Of a stretch of 64,000 nucleotides of DNA, positions 1-8,031 are shown one piece after another (the stretch's first letter is position 1; each line of letters begins with the position of its first letter). The stretch covers positions 124,001-188,000 of the forward strand of contig RYFE02000003.1 in assembly GCA_004138175.2 (NCBI GenBank). The letters are read 5' to 3'. The stretch comes from Chloroflexales bacterium ZM16-3 (GTDB lineage: Bacteria; Chloroflexota; Chloroflexia; Chloroflexales; Chloroflexaceae). The notes below the pieces were generated by a model. The model ran no database searches and had not been told where the DNA came from. It saw only the letters and a list, made by a program, of their open reading frames with translations. The position numbers and the translations under genes were made by a program.

Positions 1-435
1 ATTGGTGGCCATGAGTACCTCACGCTGGTTGTAAGACCATGTTGAGCGCGGCCGGTCGGCGTAGATTTCTAGCCCGTTCCCGTCTGGGTCATCCAGATAG
101 AGCGTCTCGCTCACCAGGTGGTCGGATGCGCCGCTCAGGGGGTAGCGCGTTTCGGCGAAGCGGCGGATCACCCTGGCCAGGTCGCGGCGGCTCGGCAGGA
201 GCAGGGCGATGTGGTAGAGCCCCGTGGATCGCGGGGGCTTTGGCCTGGCCCCTGGCCGCTCGTCGAGGACGAGCAGGGTTGTCTCGCCTGCCTTGAGCCC
301 CACCGACCCGTCGGCGCGGCGCTCAACCTGCATGCCTAGCACGCCCTCGTAGAAGCTTAGGGCGCGTCCCATATCGGCCACCACCAGCCGGGCCGGGCCG
401 AGCGCCGTATGTGGGTCAATCACAAATGGTTCCAT
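1..435 (-). CDS. VOC (glyoxalase/extradiol dioxygenase) family protein, partial
   Basis: The frame is open from an ATG at 435 to the window edge (145 codons, C-terminus missing). The N-terminal half has the VOC pattern: a beta strand, then a helix reading DMGRALSFYEGVLGM, followed about 60 residues later by STGLYHIALLLPSR with a candidate metal-binding His. The second half contains DDPDGNGLEIYADRP, where the Glu of GLEIY is the usual second-repeat metal ligand. The family covers glyoxalase I, catechol 2,3-dioxygenases and fosfomycin-resistance proteins; the substrate cannot be told. The order resembles CatE-like 2,3-dioxygenases. It is divergent from purK, sharing a 132-bp gap. No strong ribosome binding site is visible before the ATG. 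Confidence 0.8.
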   Translation of the reverse strand, partial: MEPFVIDPHTALGPARLVVADMGRALSFYEGVLGMQVERRADGSVGLKAGETTLLVLDERPGARPKPPRSTGLYHIALLLPSRRDLARVIRRFAETRYPLSGASDHLVSETLYLDDPDGNGLEIYADRPRSTWSYNQREVLMATN

Positions 436-530
436 TGTGCTGTGTGCTCGCTTTCTGCCCGGCGAATCGGGCTTGCCTTTTCTCAGCGCATCATCGCACG
501 CGGGCGTAAACAGAACATCAACAGGGCAGC

Positions 531-559
531 TTGCGCGGCCTCGCAACTGCCGCTATGAT
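531..559 (+). promoter_or_regulatory. Promoter of purK-purE
   Basis: TTGCGC (531-536) and TATGAT (554-559) are separated by 17 bp. The purK ATG begins only 8 nt after the -10 box, so the predicted transcript starts at or within a few bases of the start codon. This agrees with the absence of a ribosome binding site and suggests a leaderless mRNA. Confidence 0.55.
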
Positions 560-567
560 AGCGCCCT

Positions 568-1698
568 ATGATTCGACTAGGTATTTTTGGGGGCGGCCAG
601 CTCGCCCAGATGCTCACCCAGGCCGCCGTCTCCCTCTGCGTGGAGACGGTGATTTTCGAGCGCAGCGCCGACAGCCCTGCCGGACGGCTCACCCAGGCCG
701 AGATCGTCGGCGCGTGGGACGACCCGGCCCTGCTCGCTCTGTTCGCTGCCCGCTGCGATATTGTCACCCTTGAGAATGAGTTTGTCGACGCGGCGATCCT
801 GGCGGGCCTGGAGGCGCGCGGGCTGCCGGTCTTCCCCGGCGCGGCGACGCTCGCGCTGATCCAGGATAAGCTGCTTCAGAAGGAGCGCATTGCGGCGGCG
901 GGGATCCCGGTGCCCGCCTTCAGCCGGGCTGATGCGCCCGAGGATCTCTCCGCCGTGGCTGGCGATCTGGGCTGGCCGCTGCTGCTCAAGGCCCGCCGCA
1001 ACGGCTATGATGGCTACGGGAATGTCACCCTGTGCAGCCCAGGAGATGTGGCACCGGCATGGGAGAAGCTCACCCGTGGTGGCAGCCCGCTGCTCGCCGA
1101 GGCATTCGTGCCCTTCGTCCGCGAGCTGGCGGTGATGGTGGTGCGTGGGCGAGACGGCGAGACGCGGGCTTACCCGGTGGTTGAGACCGTCCAGCGGCAG
1201 CATATCTGCCACATCGTGCGCGCCCCGGCGCCGATCTCGGCGGTCGAGGCAGACGCGGCCACATCCCTGGCGGTTGCCGCCGTAGAGGCGGTTGGCGGCG
1301 TGGGTATCTTTGGGGTCGAGCTGTTTGCCCTGGAGGATGGTAGCATCCTCTTCAACGAGCTTGCGCCGAGGCCGCACAACTCCGGGCACTACACGATCGA
1401 GGGCTGCGTGGCCTCGCAGTTTGAGAATCATCTGCGGGCCGTGCTCGGCTGGCCTCTGGCACCCACGGGGCTGCGCGCCCCGGCGGCGGTGATGGTGAAC
1501 CTGCTGGGTCGGCGCTGCGGGCCGGTCGGCCCACACGCGCTGCGGGCCGCCCTGGCCGTGCCAGATGCCCATCTGCACCTCTATGGCAAGCGCGAGTCGC
1601 GGGTCGGTCGAAAGATGGGCCATGTCACCGCCCTGGGGGCAACCCTCGCCGAGGCGGAGGAGCTAGCGCTGCGCGCCGCCGACCTCGTAGATATCTAA
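568..1698 (+). CDS. purK: N5-carboxyaminoimidazole ribonucleotide synthase (PurK)
   Basis: Catalyses the ATP-dependent carboxylation of AIR with bicarbonate to N5-CAIR in de novo purine synthesis. The 376-residue product has the usual family length (about 355-390). It opens with the nucleotide-binding turn IRLGIFGGGQLAQML, has the ATP-grasp central domain (RRNGYDGYGNV about residue 145), and ends with the signature LAPRPHNSGHYTIEGC (about 265-280) followed by the substrate-proximal QFENHLRAVLG. It is followed after 33 nt by purE, the mutase that uses its product, so the two form an operon. The start is the ATG at 568, just downstream of a promoter. Nothing is broken or fused. Confidence 0.96.
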   Translation: MIRLGIFGGGQLAQMLTQAAVSLCVETVIFERSADSPAGRLTQAEIVGAWDDPALLALFAARCDIVTLENEFVDAAILAGLEARGLPVFPGAATLALIQDKLLQKERIAAAGIPVPAFSRADAPEDLSAVAGDLGWPLLLKARRNGYDGYGNVTLCSPGDVAPAWEKLTRGGSPLLAEAFVPFVRELAVMVVRGRDGETRAYPVVETVQRQHICHIVRAPAPISAVEADAATSLAVAAVEAVGGVGIFGVELFALEDGSILFNELAPRPHNSGHYTIEGCVASQFENHLRAVLGWPLAPTGLRAPAAVMVNLLGRRCGPVGPHALRAALAVPDAHLHLYGKRESRVGRKMGHVTALGATLAEAEELALRAADLVDI

Positions 1699-1731
1699 GC
1701 GTCCAAACACAGCACTATTTCGGGGGTCTGA

Positions 1732-2202
1732 ATGATCGGGATTGTGATGGGGAGCGACAGTGATCTGCCGACGATGCAGGGCGCGGTCGATGTGTGTCGG
1801 GAGTTCGGGGTGGAGTACGAGCTGCGGGTGGTCTCGGCGCACCGCACGCCGCAGGACATGGCCGAGTACGGGATGACGGCCCACGCTCGTGGCCTGCGGG
1901 TGATCATCGCCGGGGCGGGCGGGGCCGCGCACCTGCCGGGTATGCTCGCCGCCTACTCGCCCCTGCCGGTGATCGGCGTGCCCGTGCAGAGCAAGGCGCT
2001 CAGCGGGTTGGACTCATTGCTCTCGATCGTGCAGATGCCCGCAGGCGTGCCGGTGGCCACCGTGGCCATCGGTGGCGGGCGGAACGCCGGTATGCTGGCG
2101 GTACAGATTCTCGCCGCGTCGGACCCGGCGCTCCTTGAGAAGATTCTTGCCTACAAGGCGGATCTCGCCGCGCAGTCGCGGGCGAAGAACGACAGTTTGT
2201 AG
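1732..2202 (+). CDS. purE: N5-carboxyaminoimidazole ribonucleotide mutase (PurE)
   Basis: Converts N5-CAIR, the PurK product, to CAIR in the cytoplasm. The 156-residue length is typical of class I PurE. Diagnostic elements are [13 protein letters not shown] at the N-terminus, the [11 protein letters not shown] loop carrying the catalytic His (about residue 43), [10 protein letters not shown] and the [25 protein letters not shown]-like core with [17 protein letters not shown] stretch just before the ATG may serve as the ribosome binding site. The presence of PurK beside it supports the class I bicarbonate-dependent route rather than the class II AIR carboxylase route. Confidence 0.96.
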   Translation: MIGIVMGSDSDLPTMQGAVDVCREFGVEYELRVVSAHRTPQDMAEYGMTAHARGLRVIIAGAGGAAHLPGMLAAYSPLPVIGVPVQSKALSGLDSLLSIVQMPAGVPVATVAIGGGRNAGMLAVQILAASDPALLEKILAYKADLAAQSRAKNDSL

Positions 2203-2214
2203 GGGCGGCTCGCG

Positions 2215-2242
2215 GTAGGGGCGGCTCACGAGCCGCCCCTAC
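2215..2242. terminator. Hairpin after purE, convergent
   Basis: A perfect 13-bp inverted repeat (2215-2227 with 2230-2242, core GGGGCGGCT) follows the purE stop. A second direct copy of the left arm lies at 2199-2214. It sits between convergent purE and the small gene at 2239-2463, and its right end overlaps that gene's 3' end. There is no T-run, so it may act as an RNA-stabilising or bidirectional stop structure. Confidence 0.6.
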
Positions 2243-2463
2243 AGATTCGCGTACCCCTCGGCGTCCTCAATGATCACCAGGTAGCCTGTCTGGGTGGCGC
2301 GGAAGCGTAGGTGGCGCGGCGCAACGGGCAGCCCCTGGCGTTGCAGGTTAGCGTGGACATGTGCCTGGATCTCGCCCCAGAGCCCGCCCTCGCCCCGGTA
2401 GTAGCGGCACAGCAGCCCGGCGAGCTCCTCGTTGGCCTCCCACTGGATCGCTCGTTGATTCAT
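2239..2463 (-). CDS. Hypothetical 74-residue protein
   Basis: Not recognised. The 74-residue product is soluble with a mixed alpha/beta look (helical N-terminal half reading ANEELAGLLCRYYRGEG, then a basic strand-rich half ending in LVIIEDAEGYANL). It begins with an ATG at 2463 preceded by GGAG at a 6-nt spacing. It lies 16 nt downstream of the LOG-family gene on the same strand, so the two are probably cotranscribed. The operon position and ribosome binding site support a real gene; no function is suggested by the sequence. Confidence 0.6.
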   Translation of the reverse strand: MNQRAIQWEANEELAGLLCRYYRGEGGLWGEIQAHVHANLQRQGLPVAPRHLRFRATQTGYLVIIEDAEGYANL

Positions 2464-2479
2464 TAGGCGCTCCGCTATG

Positions 2480-3250
2480 CTACTCAGGCTGTTCCTTCTC
2501 GGTGGCGCGCCGTAGGTTGCTCGCGGATGCCTGCTCTACATCCCGCCGATCAGTACTGGCCTGTCGCTCGGTGTAGGATGCTTTGATCAGGGCGCAGACC
2601 TCGGCCGGGTCCTCGGCGAAGGTGAGCAGGTCAATGTCGGTTGAGCTGACCTTGCCGCTGGGGAGCATCGTGTCGCGCACCCAGCTGAGCAGCCCGGCCC
2701 AGTAGGCCGAGTCGAAGAGGACGATCGGGAAGTTGTGGACTTTGCCGGTCTGGATGAGGGTGAGAGACTCGAATAGCTCATCGAGGGTGCCGAATCCGCC
2801 GGGGAAGATCACGAAGGCCGAGGCGTACTTCATAAACATGGTCTTGCGGACAAAGAAGTAGCGGAAGCGGATTTCGAGATCGACGTAGGGGTTGGCGCCC
2901 GTCTCGAAGGGTAGTTCGATCGTGCAGCCGATTGAGGGGCCGCCGGCCTCGCGGGCGCCCCGGTTGGCGGCCTCCATGAGGCCCGGCCCGCCGCCGGTGA
3001 TGATCGCGAAGCCCTCCTCCGCGAGCAGTCGCGCCGTCTCGACGGCGGCGCTGTAGGTGGGGTCGCCCTCGCGCACGCGGGCGGAGCCGAAGATCGTCAC
3101 CGCCGGGCCGGTGCCGGCGAGGGTGTCGAAGCCCTCGACGAACTCGCCCATAATCCGCAGCACGCGCCAGGGATCGGTGTGGGTGAAGTCGCGGTTGCGG
3201 TCAGGCGAGTCGGTGCCCAGCAGTCGTTCATCCTCGGTGATTCGTTTCAT
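2480..3250 (-). CDS. LOG-family protein (TIGR00730), likely nucleoside 5'-monophosphate phosphoribohydrolase
   Basis: A Rossmann-fold protein of the LOG family; characterised members release free cytokinin or other bases from nucleoside 5'-monophosphates. Visible signatures are GGGPGLMEAANRGA (about residue 90) and the catalytic/ribose-binding motif PGGFGTLDELFE (about 150). The frame is open upstream to 3304. I chose the ATG at 3250 (256 residues) because AAGGAAAG lies about 11 nt before it and family homology starts soon after. The C-terminal 25 residues are polar and probably disordered. A small hypothetical gene follows on the same strand. The exact substrate is unknown. Confidence 0.88.
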   Translation of the reverse strand: MKRITEDERLLGTDSPDRNRDFTHTDPWRVLRIMGEFVEGFDTLAGTGPAVTIFGSARVREGDPTYSAAVETARLLAEEGFAIITGGGPGLMEAANRGAREAGGPSIGCTIELPFETGANPYVDLEIRFRYFFVRKTMFMKYASAFVIFPGGFGTLDELFESLTLIQTGKVHNFPIVLFDSAYWAGLLSWVRDTMLPSGKVSSTDIDLLTFAEDPAEVCALIKASYTERQASTDRRDVEQASASNLRRATEKEQPE

Positions 3251-3415
3251 AGTGGCATTATCTTTCCTTCGTGCGCGGGCAAAAACCGTGGTATACTCCC
3301 GCATCCTTTTGGCCGTCGTGTCTGTCGCCTCGGGCGTAGTCTATGGAGGGGCTGATTCACCGGGCCTTGTGGCACCGCGTGTGGCGGCAAGTGCTGATTG
3401 TGAGGAGTTGAACAC

Positions 3416-3997
3416 GTGACACGTCCAAGCGCGGGCGGGCGGATCGAGGTGATCTGCGGGTGTATGTTTAGCGGCAAGACAGAGGAGCTGATCCGGCGGA
3501 TCCGCCAGGTGCAGATTGCCCGCCAGTCGTACAGAATCTTCACGCCGCGGCTCGATACACGCTACAGCAGCAGCCATGTTGCTAGCCACAGCGGCGCGCG
3601 TCTGGAGGCGGTGTCGGTGAGCTCGATCAAGGAGATCATCGCTGGGGCCGAGGACATCCAGGTGATCGCCATTGATGAGCTACACTTTCTGGAGGACAAT
3701 CCGGAGGAGATCGTCTCTGCCTGCCAGGAGCTTGCCGACCGTGGGCTGCGTGTGATTGTGGCCGGGCTGGATCAGAACTATCGCGCCGAGCCATTCCTGG
3801 CCATGTCGCAGTTGATGGCGTTGGCCGAGCAGGTTGACAAGCTCTACGCGATCTGTGTGCGCTGCGGGGCTTACGCCACCCGTTCGCAGCGCCTGATTGA
3901 TGGCCGCCCGGCCCCCGCCGACGCGCCGACAATTGTGGTGGGCGGGCTCGATCTGTACGAGGCGCGCTGCCGTAGCTGCTACGAGCACGCCCGTTAA
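3416..3997 (+). CDS. tdk: Thymidine kinase, type II (zinc-binding)
   Basis: Phosphorylates thymidine to dTMP with ATP in the salvage pathway. The 193-residue chain is the size of bacterial TK1-like enzymes. It has a P-loop [13 protein letters not shown] (about residues 17-29), a Walker B/lasso entry VIAIDELHF (about 82-90, Glu as catalytic base), and the structural zinc pairs CVRCGAYAT (about 147) and CRSCYEH at the C-terminus. Start is a GTG at 3416 with GAGGAG about 8 nt upstream. It is divergent from the LOG gene. Together with tmk at 61459, it gives the cell both salvage and de novo dTTP routes. Confidence 0.96.
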   Translation: MTRPSAGGRIEVICGCMFSGKTEELIRRIRQVQIARQSYRIFTPRLDTRYSSSHVASHSGARLEAVSVSSIKEIIAGAEDIQVIAIDELHFLEDNPEEIVSACQELADRGLRVIVAGLDQNYRAEPFLAMSQLMALAEQVDKLYAICVRCGAYATRSQRLIDGRPAPADAPTIVVGGLDLYEARCRSCYEHAR

Positions 3998-4002
3998 GAC
4001 AA

Positions 4003-4059
4003 GGGGACAGGGGACAGGTCGATCCCCTGTCCCCTGTCCCCTGTCCTCTGTCCTCTGTC
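4003..4059. repeat. Heptanucleotide array with inverted arms, unit GGGGACA
   Basis: Two units of GGGGACA (4003-4018) face four or five complementary units (TGTCCCC and variants, 4026-4059), giving a perfect 16-bp stem with a 7-nt loop. It fills the gap between the convergent tdk and pspA genes and could terminate both. It belongs to the set of locus-specific heptad arrays found across this window. Confidence 0.85.
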
Positions 4060-4067
4060 GCCTCGTT

Positions 4068-4730
4068 TTAGCTCAGGCCCATCTTCCGCTTGAGCTCGGC
4101 CAGCTCCGAGTCGACCTCCTGATCCTTCTCCAGGTTGCGGAACTTGGTCTCCAGGGAGCCCTGTTCAAGCTTCGACATGGCCTCGGCCTTGGCGAGCCGG
4201 TCATCGACCTTCTCCTCAAGATCGTCGAGCTTGTCCATCGCCCCCACTCGGCCCATGCTCGATGCCGTGCGCTGGATCGCCTCCTGGGTAGCGGCGCGGT
4301 TCTTCTTGGCGATGATCAGCTCTTTCTTGGCCTTCACCTCGGCGATGCGCGTCTCCAGATTCACCAGGGCGTCCTGGAGGGCGTTGACCTGCTCCTCCTG
4401 GGCTGTCTCCTGCTGGCGGTACTGGTCGGCCAGCTTCTGAGACTGAACCTTCCGCGCGAGCGCGGCCTTGGCGAGCGTCTCATCACCGGCACGCAGGGCG
4501 GCCTCAGCCTTCGACTGCCACTGATCAGCTTCGCCCTGGGTGGAAATCCGCCGCTGCTCTAGCTTCGTCTCATCGGCCATCGCGCTAGCAACACCAGTGC
4601 GAGCCTCGTAGAGCTCATTGGTGAGTTGGCGAAGGTACTCGTTCGCCATCTTCTCAGGATCCTCGGCCTTGTCGAGCATGGAGTTGACGTTGGCGCTGAC
4701 GAGATCCTTGATACGGCCCAGGATAGACAT
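4068..4730 (-). CDS. pspA: PspA/IM30 family membrane-associated protein
   Basis: Phage-shock-protein-A type protein, an ESCRT-III-like membrane stabiliser that binds the inner leaflet. The frame is open to 4892, but the ATG at 4730 (220 residues) has a perfect AAGGAGGA ribosome binding site and starts with the amphipathic helix of the family, MSILGRIKDLVSANVNSML. The rest is almost wholly alpha-helical coiled coil rich in Glu, Lys, Ala and Gln, with AEDPEKMANEYLRQL typical of PspA/Vipp1. No PspB, PspC or PspF gene is nearby, so its stress control is likely different from that of enterobacteria. It is divergent from the RsbW-like operon. Confidence 0.93.
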   Translation of the reverse strand: MSILGRIKDLVSANVNSMLDKAEDPEKMANEYLRQLTNELYEARTGVASAMADETKLEQRRISTQGEADQWQSKAEAALRAGDETLAKAALARKVQSQKLADQYRQQETAQEEQVNALQDALVNLETRIAEVKAKKELIIAKKNRAATQEAIQRTASSMGRVGAMDKLDDLEEKVDDRLAKAEAMSKLEQGSLETKFRNLEKDQEVDSELAELKRKMGLS

Positions 4731-4928
4731 GGTCGATTCCTCCTTAAGAGCGAGTTTGTCGCATCCGACAGCACTGTACGGTGAGTTGGAACGGGCGACC
4801 AGCGTACCGAGACATATTTTAGCACGCGCCTCGCTGTTCCACAACACATATACGTCGTCTGCGACAAAAGGTTGCGCGGCAATCGGCGTCATTTCTTGGT
4901 CATGCTGGCTGATCGAACTTCCGCCCTA

Positions 4929-4958
4929 TTGCACCGTCATAAGATGCTGTGCTATGAT
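4929..4958 (+). promoter_or_regulatory. Promoter of the partner-switching operon
   Basis: TTGCAC (4929-4934) and TATGAT (4953-4958) have an 18-bp spacer. The predicted start near 4965 gives a 5' leader of about 120 nt before the first gene. The leader contains the inverted repeat GGCTTGTG-T-CACAAGCC around 5028-5044. The rest of the 354-bp gap 4731-5084 holds nothing else I can identify. Confidence 0.5.
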
Positions 4959-5084
4959 GGAGAAGCGTCGCGCACTGCGCTGCGCATCTGCCTGATCTCA
5001 TACGTGTGTGCGTACACGTTTTATCAACGGGCTTGTGTCACAAGCCGCGCCGCGCTTCTCGGCGGCCCATGAAAACGACTCTCT

Positions 5085-5546
5085 ATGGGCAAGAGCTACG
5101 ACATGTCACATGAGCCTGTTGAAAAGATTATCGAGCTTCGCCTGCCGAGTAAGCTTGGCTACGAGCGGGTTGCGATGGATACAGCCTCGTCATTGGCCCG
5201 GCGTATGGGTTTCCATGCCGACCGGGTTGAGTCGCTGAAGACAGCGATCAGCGAGGCGGTGACCAATGCGATCGAGCACGGGAATCAGCAAGATGCGGCG
5301 ATGAAGGTGGTGGTGCTGCTTACCGCCCGTGATGATGAGCTGATCATCAGCGTTGCTGATCAGGGTCGTAAGATCCTCAATCAGGATTGTACGACGAGCA
5401 GCCCCCAGATCGCCGATGTGCTTGATAAGCCGGACAAGGGCGGTTGGGGGATATGGTTGATTCGTGAGTTGATGGATGAGGTTGAATTTACAACGGCACC
5501 CAGCGGCGGCAATCAGGTACGTATGGTGATCCATCTCGAAAAATGA
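5085..5546 (+). CDS. RsbW-like anti-sigma factor / serine kinase (HATPase_c_2), first copy
   Basis: A GHKL-fold protein of the RsbW/SpoIIAB group. Such proteins hold a sigma factor or other client inactive and phosphorylate a STAS antagonist. The 153-residue product shows the N-box EAVTNAIEHGN (about residue 60), G1 box SVADQG (about 100) and G2 region DKGGWGIWLIREL (about 128). It overlaps the next homologous gene by the ATGA at 5543-5546, and a STAS gene follows, so this is a W-W-V partner-switching operon. No sigma factor gene is in the operon, so the client is unknown. The start could also be the ATG at 5103. Confidence 0.88.
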   Translation: MGKSYDMSHEPVEKIIELRLPSKLGYERVAMDTASSLARRMGFHADRVESLKTAISEAVTNAIEHGNQQDAAMKVVVLLTARDDELIISVADQGRKILNQDCTTSSPQIADVLDKPDKGGWGIWLIRELMDEVEFTTAPSGGNQVRMVIHLEK

Positions 5547-6001
5547 CATCTTCCACATGGACAATGAGCATGGAACTCGTTCTACCGAATGAGCTCGGCT
5601 ATGAGCTGATCGCCCGTGATGCCGTTGCCGCCTTTGCGCGGCGGGCAGGGATGCCTCGTGATCAGATCGATGATGTGAAGACGGCCCTCTGTGAGGCGTG
5701 CATCAACGCGATTGAGCATGGGAACTCTATGAACCCCGAGCTGCGCGTGCAGGTCTCCTGCTGTGTCGATGATGATCGTCTGGTGATTGAGGTGTGTGAT
5801 CAGGGGGTGAGCCCATTTGCACCGAAGGCCGAGCCGCTGAGCATGGTTGAAAAAGTGTCCGGCTTTGGCTCGCTGCGTGGGATGGGGCTGATGCTGATCA
5901 GCCAGCTATCCGATGAGTCGGGCTTTGTGCCGCACGGCGAGGTGGGGAACTGCTTCCGCTTTGCCTTTCAGCGCCATCGGGCCGCGAGCCTGAGCTGCTG
6001 A
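5543..6001 (+). CDS. RsbW-like anti-sigma factor / serine kinase, second copy
   Basis: A second HATPase_c_2 protein (152 residues) directly following the first by a 4-nt stop-start overlap, which suggests translational coupling. It has the N-box CEACINAIEHGN, the G1 box VCDQG and the G2 box GSLRGMGLMLISQL. The N-termini of the two copies (LPSKLGYERVAMD and LPNELGYELIARD) are clearly paralogous, so a tandem duplication is the likely origin. The C-terminus extends past the fold by a short basic tail. The pair may act as a heterodimer or recognise two clients; the sequence does not decide. Confidence 0.88.
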   Translation: MTSSTWTMSMELVLPNELGYELIARDAVAAFARRAGMPRDQIDDVKTALCEACINAIEHGNSMNPELRVQVSCCVDDDRLVIEVCDQGVSPFAPKAEPLSMVEKVSGFGSLRGMGLMLISQLSDESGFVPHGEVGNCFRFAFQRHRAASLSC

Positions 6002-6086
6002 GCAGATACTCACCATTGTGCTACCGGGGATCTTTTGAGGACCTTGCTGTCGTCTCTGACGGCTGTCGATAAGCTTGGAGGAGCGC

Positions 6087-6455
6087 ATGATGCTGGAAGA
6101 TGAGTTGACGGTGAGCACCCGTGAGCGCGATGGTGTGGCGATCATCGATCTCGTCGGCGATGTGACCACCTTTGCTGAGGAAAAGATTAATAGCGCCTAC
6201 CGCGAAGTGACGAACAAAGGCTCACGGTTTGTGCTATTGAACTTTCGTCAGAATGATTATATCAATAGCGCTGGTATTGCCATCCTGATCGGGATCGTGA
6301 CGGAGGTGAACCGCAATAGCCAGAAGCTGGCGGTGAGCGGCCTCTCGCAGCATTTTCAGAAGATCTTCCGCATGGTTGGCCTGGCGCAGTACGCCGAGAT
6401 CTATCAGAATGAGGATGATGCGCTCGATGGCTTCAAGCGCCTGAGCGCGGCCTAG
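6087..6455 (+). CDS. STAS-domain anti-anti-sigma factor (RsbV/SpoIIAA type)
   Basis: A 122-residue STAS protein expected to bind the RsbW-like kinases and release their client. The phosphorylatable loop reads NDYINSAGIAILIGIV; the Ser is kept but the Asp that normally precedes it is Asn. Start is the first of two ATG codons at 6087, preceded by GGAGGAG at 6077-6083. It is separated from the upstream kinase gene by 85 nt and followed by a strong intrinsic terminator. The full set makes a compact partner-switching operon without an adjacent sigma factor or PP2C phosphatase. Confidence 0.88.
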   Translation: MMLEDELTVSTRERDGVAIIDLVGDVTTFAEEKINSAYREVTNKGSRFVLLNFRQNDYINSAGIAILIGIVTEVNRNSQKLAVSGLSQHFQKIFRMVGLAQYAEIYQNEDDALDGFKRLSAA

Positions 6456-6488
6456 CTTCTCGCTTCTTTCAACAGGCTCCCCTGGCGC

Positions 6489-6520
6489 AAGCACGATGCC
6501 TTTGCATCGTGCTTTTTTTT
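6489..6520. terminator. Intrinsic terminator after the STAS gene
   Basis: AAGCACGATGC (6489-6499) pairs perfectly with GCATCGTGCTT (6504-6514) and is followed by an eight-T run ending at 6520. It closes the partner-switching operon. It also abuts the stop of the convergent kinase gene, which it may serve less well. Confidence 0.9.
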
Positions 6521-7505
6521 ATTGGCCGAGCACCGCCGCAAGCTCCTCGGGTGAGACGACAGCGTTGCCGAGCCGCTGCACCACCAGCGCCGCTGCCGTG
6601 TTCGCGATCTGGGCTGCGTCAAGGGGTGACATGCCGCTGGCTAGGCCGAGGGTCGCCACGGCGATGAAGGTGTCTCCCGCGCCGATCGTGTCGTAGACCT
6701 CGCTCACCTGGACGGCGGGCAGGTGCTGGTAGCCTGTCTCCGCGCCGATCAGCGAGAGCCCGTGCGGCCCGCGCGTGACGATCACCAGCCCGGCCTGCAG
6801 CTCGTCGCGCAGCCGAGCTAGTCCGGCCACAAAGTCCTCCTCGCACGCTAGCCTCGCCCCCAGGGCCGCCTCGGCCTCCTGGTTGTTGCACCGGAAGAGA
6901 TCCGCGCCGTGGTAGGCGTGGGAGTTGCCCTGGGCGTCTACAGTGAAGAGCACGCCGTGGGCGCGGCAGAGCTCGCGGGCCGCCGCGATCACGGCGGGGG
7001 TCATGAGCCCGAGCTGGTAGTCGGAGCAGATCAGGGCATCGGCCTGGGGGATCTGCTCGTGGAGGGCGGCGATGACGTGCTGCTCCTCTGCTGGCGAGAG
7101 GGGCGAGCGGTCGAGTCGGTCGAGCCGGGCGACCTGCTGGGGCAGTCGCGGCGACTCGTCGGCCAGGATGCGGGTCTTACGGGTGGTGGGGCGATCCGGC
7201 GAGGTGACGAGGCCATGGGTGGCGATCTCGGCCTGGCGCAGCAGGTCGTGCAGCTGCTGGCCCTCGATGTCGTCGCCGATGATGCCAATCTGGGCGGCCG
7301 CGCTGCCGAGGGCGACGATGTTGCGGGATGGGTTGGCGGCCCCGCCGAGGATGATCTGGCGGCGGAGCAGCTCAAGAACGGGCACGGGCGCCTCGCGGGA
7401 GAGGCGGGTGGCTCGGCCGAAGAGGTATTCGTCGAGGGACACGTCGCCAACGACGAGGATGCGCATGCCGGCGAGGCGGGGGATGAGGGCGGCGAGTGGG
7501 TTCAT
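6519..7505 (-). CDS. PfkB-family sugar kinase, RfaE1/HldE kinase-domain-like
   Basis: A 328-residue PfkB-family kinase most similar in layout to the N-terminal kinase domain of HldE/RfaE, which phosphorylates heptose 7-phosphate at C1. It has MRILVVGDVSLDEYLFG near the N-terminus, the substrate loop LGGAAN (the usual following VA is PS here), CSDYQLGLM in mid-protein and the catalytic anion hole DTIGAGDTFIA near the C-terminus (Asp base). The nucleotidyltransferase domain of bifunctional HldE is absent. Chloroflexota lack LPS, so the product may feed another heptosylated polymer; this is inference. The start ATG at 7505 follows the heptad array. Confidence 0.82.
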   Translation of the reverse strand: MNPLAALIPRLAGMRILVVGDVSLDEYLFGRATRLSREAPVPVLELLRRQIILGGAANPSRNIVALGSAAAQIGIIGDDIEGQQLHDLLRQAEIATHGLVTSPDRPTTRKTRILADESPRLPQQVARLDRLDRSPLSPAEEQHVIAALHEQIPQADALICSDYQLGLMTPAVIAAARELCRAHGVLFTVDAQGNSHAYHGADLFRCNNQEAEAALGARLACEEDFVAGLARLRDELQAGLVIVTRGPHGLSLIGAETGYQHLPAVQVSEVYDTIGAGDTFIAVATLGLASGMSPLDAAQIANTAAALVVQRLGNAVVSPEELAAVLGQ

Positions 7506-7510
7506 AGGGA

Positions 7511-7636
7511 ATTGTAGATTGCAGATTGTAGATTGTAGATTGTAGATTGTAGATCAGCTCATCGTCCGGCGTGAGATATCTACAGAGTGTTCTATGGTGC
7601 TAAATCTGCAATCTGCAATCTGCAATCTGCAATCTC
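7511..7636. repeat. Heptanucleotide array with inverted arms, units GATTGTA and TGCAATC
   Basis: About six units of GATTGTA/GATTGCA (7511-7554) face about five units of ATCTGCA (7603-7636), separated by 48 bp. The arms can pair over most of their length, giving a long hairpin between two minus-strand genes. The right arm overlaps the stop codon of the downstream gene. The word GATTGCA recurs at 9261-9285 and near 37640 and 58648. Confidence 0.85.
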
Positions 7637-7964
7637 ATCGTATACGTCTGGTGCTGGCGTGAATATAGAAGCCGGCGGCGATGAGCAACACCACGCCATC
7701 GCCGATAATGCGGGTGGGCGTGGGCAGGAGCCCGACGACGGCGAGGCCAAGGAGCGACCAGGCGACGATGTGGATGATCTTTAGCGGCAGGCCGCTGGTG
7801 ATAATGTCGCGTCGCAGCCTGCGGCTCTGGAGCCAGGCGAGGGCGGCCATTGCCAGCAGCCACCAGGTGGCGTAGCGGCCGAAGGAGATCAGGAGGCCGG
7901 CGCAGAGGGCGACGACGGCTATGGCGATATAGCGGGCGAGCCGGGCGCGGGCATTCTTGTTCAT
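7635..7964 (-). CDS. Small hypothetical membrane protein
   Basis: Not recognised. A 109-residue protein with three or four hydrophobic segments (about residues 12-30, 33-45, 62-80 and 88-102), a positively charged start (MNKNARARLARY) and a positively charged C-terminus (STRRIR). This suggests an integral inner-membrane protein with both ends in the cytoplasm. It lies between the aspC and sugar-kinase genes on the same strand. Its stop codon falls in a heptad array. No motif gives a function. Confidence 0.6.
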   Translation of the reverse strand: MNKNARARLARYIAIAVVALCAGLLISFGRYATWWLLAMAALAWLQSRRLRRDIITSGLPLKIIHIVAWSLLGLAVVGLLPTPTRIIGDGVVLLIAAGFYIHASTRRIR

Positions 7965-7982
7965 AGGTGGGCGGGCTGGTGT

Positions 7983-8020
7983 CTCGCCTCGTGTGGCCTA
8001 GGTGCGCCACACGAGGCGAG
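7983..8020. terminator. Hairpin downstream of aspC
   Basis: A perfect 15-bp inverted repeat (7983-7997 with 8006-8020, arms CTCGCCTCGTGTGGC) with an 8-nt loop lies just past the aspartate aminotransferase stop. It has no T-run on either strand, so it may stabilise mRNA ends or work with Rho. Confidence 0.6.
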
Positions 8021-8031
8021 GCGACGAGCGG

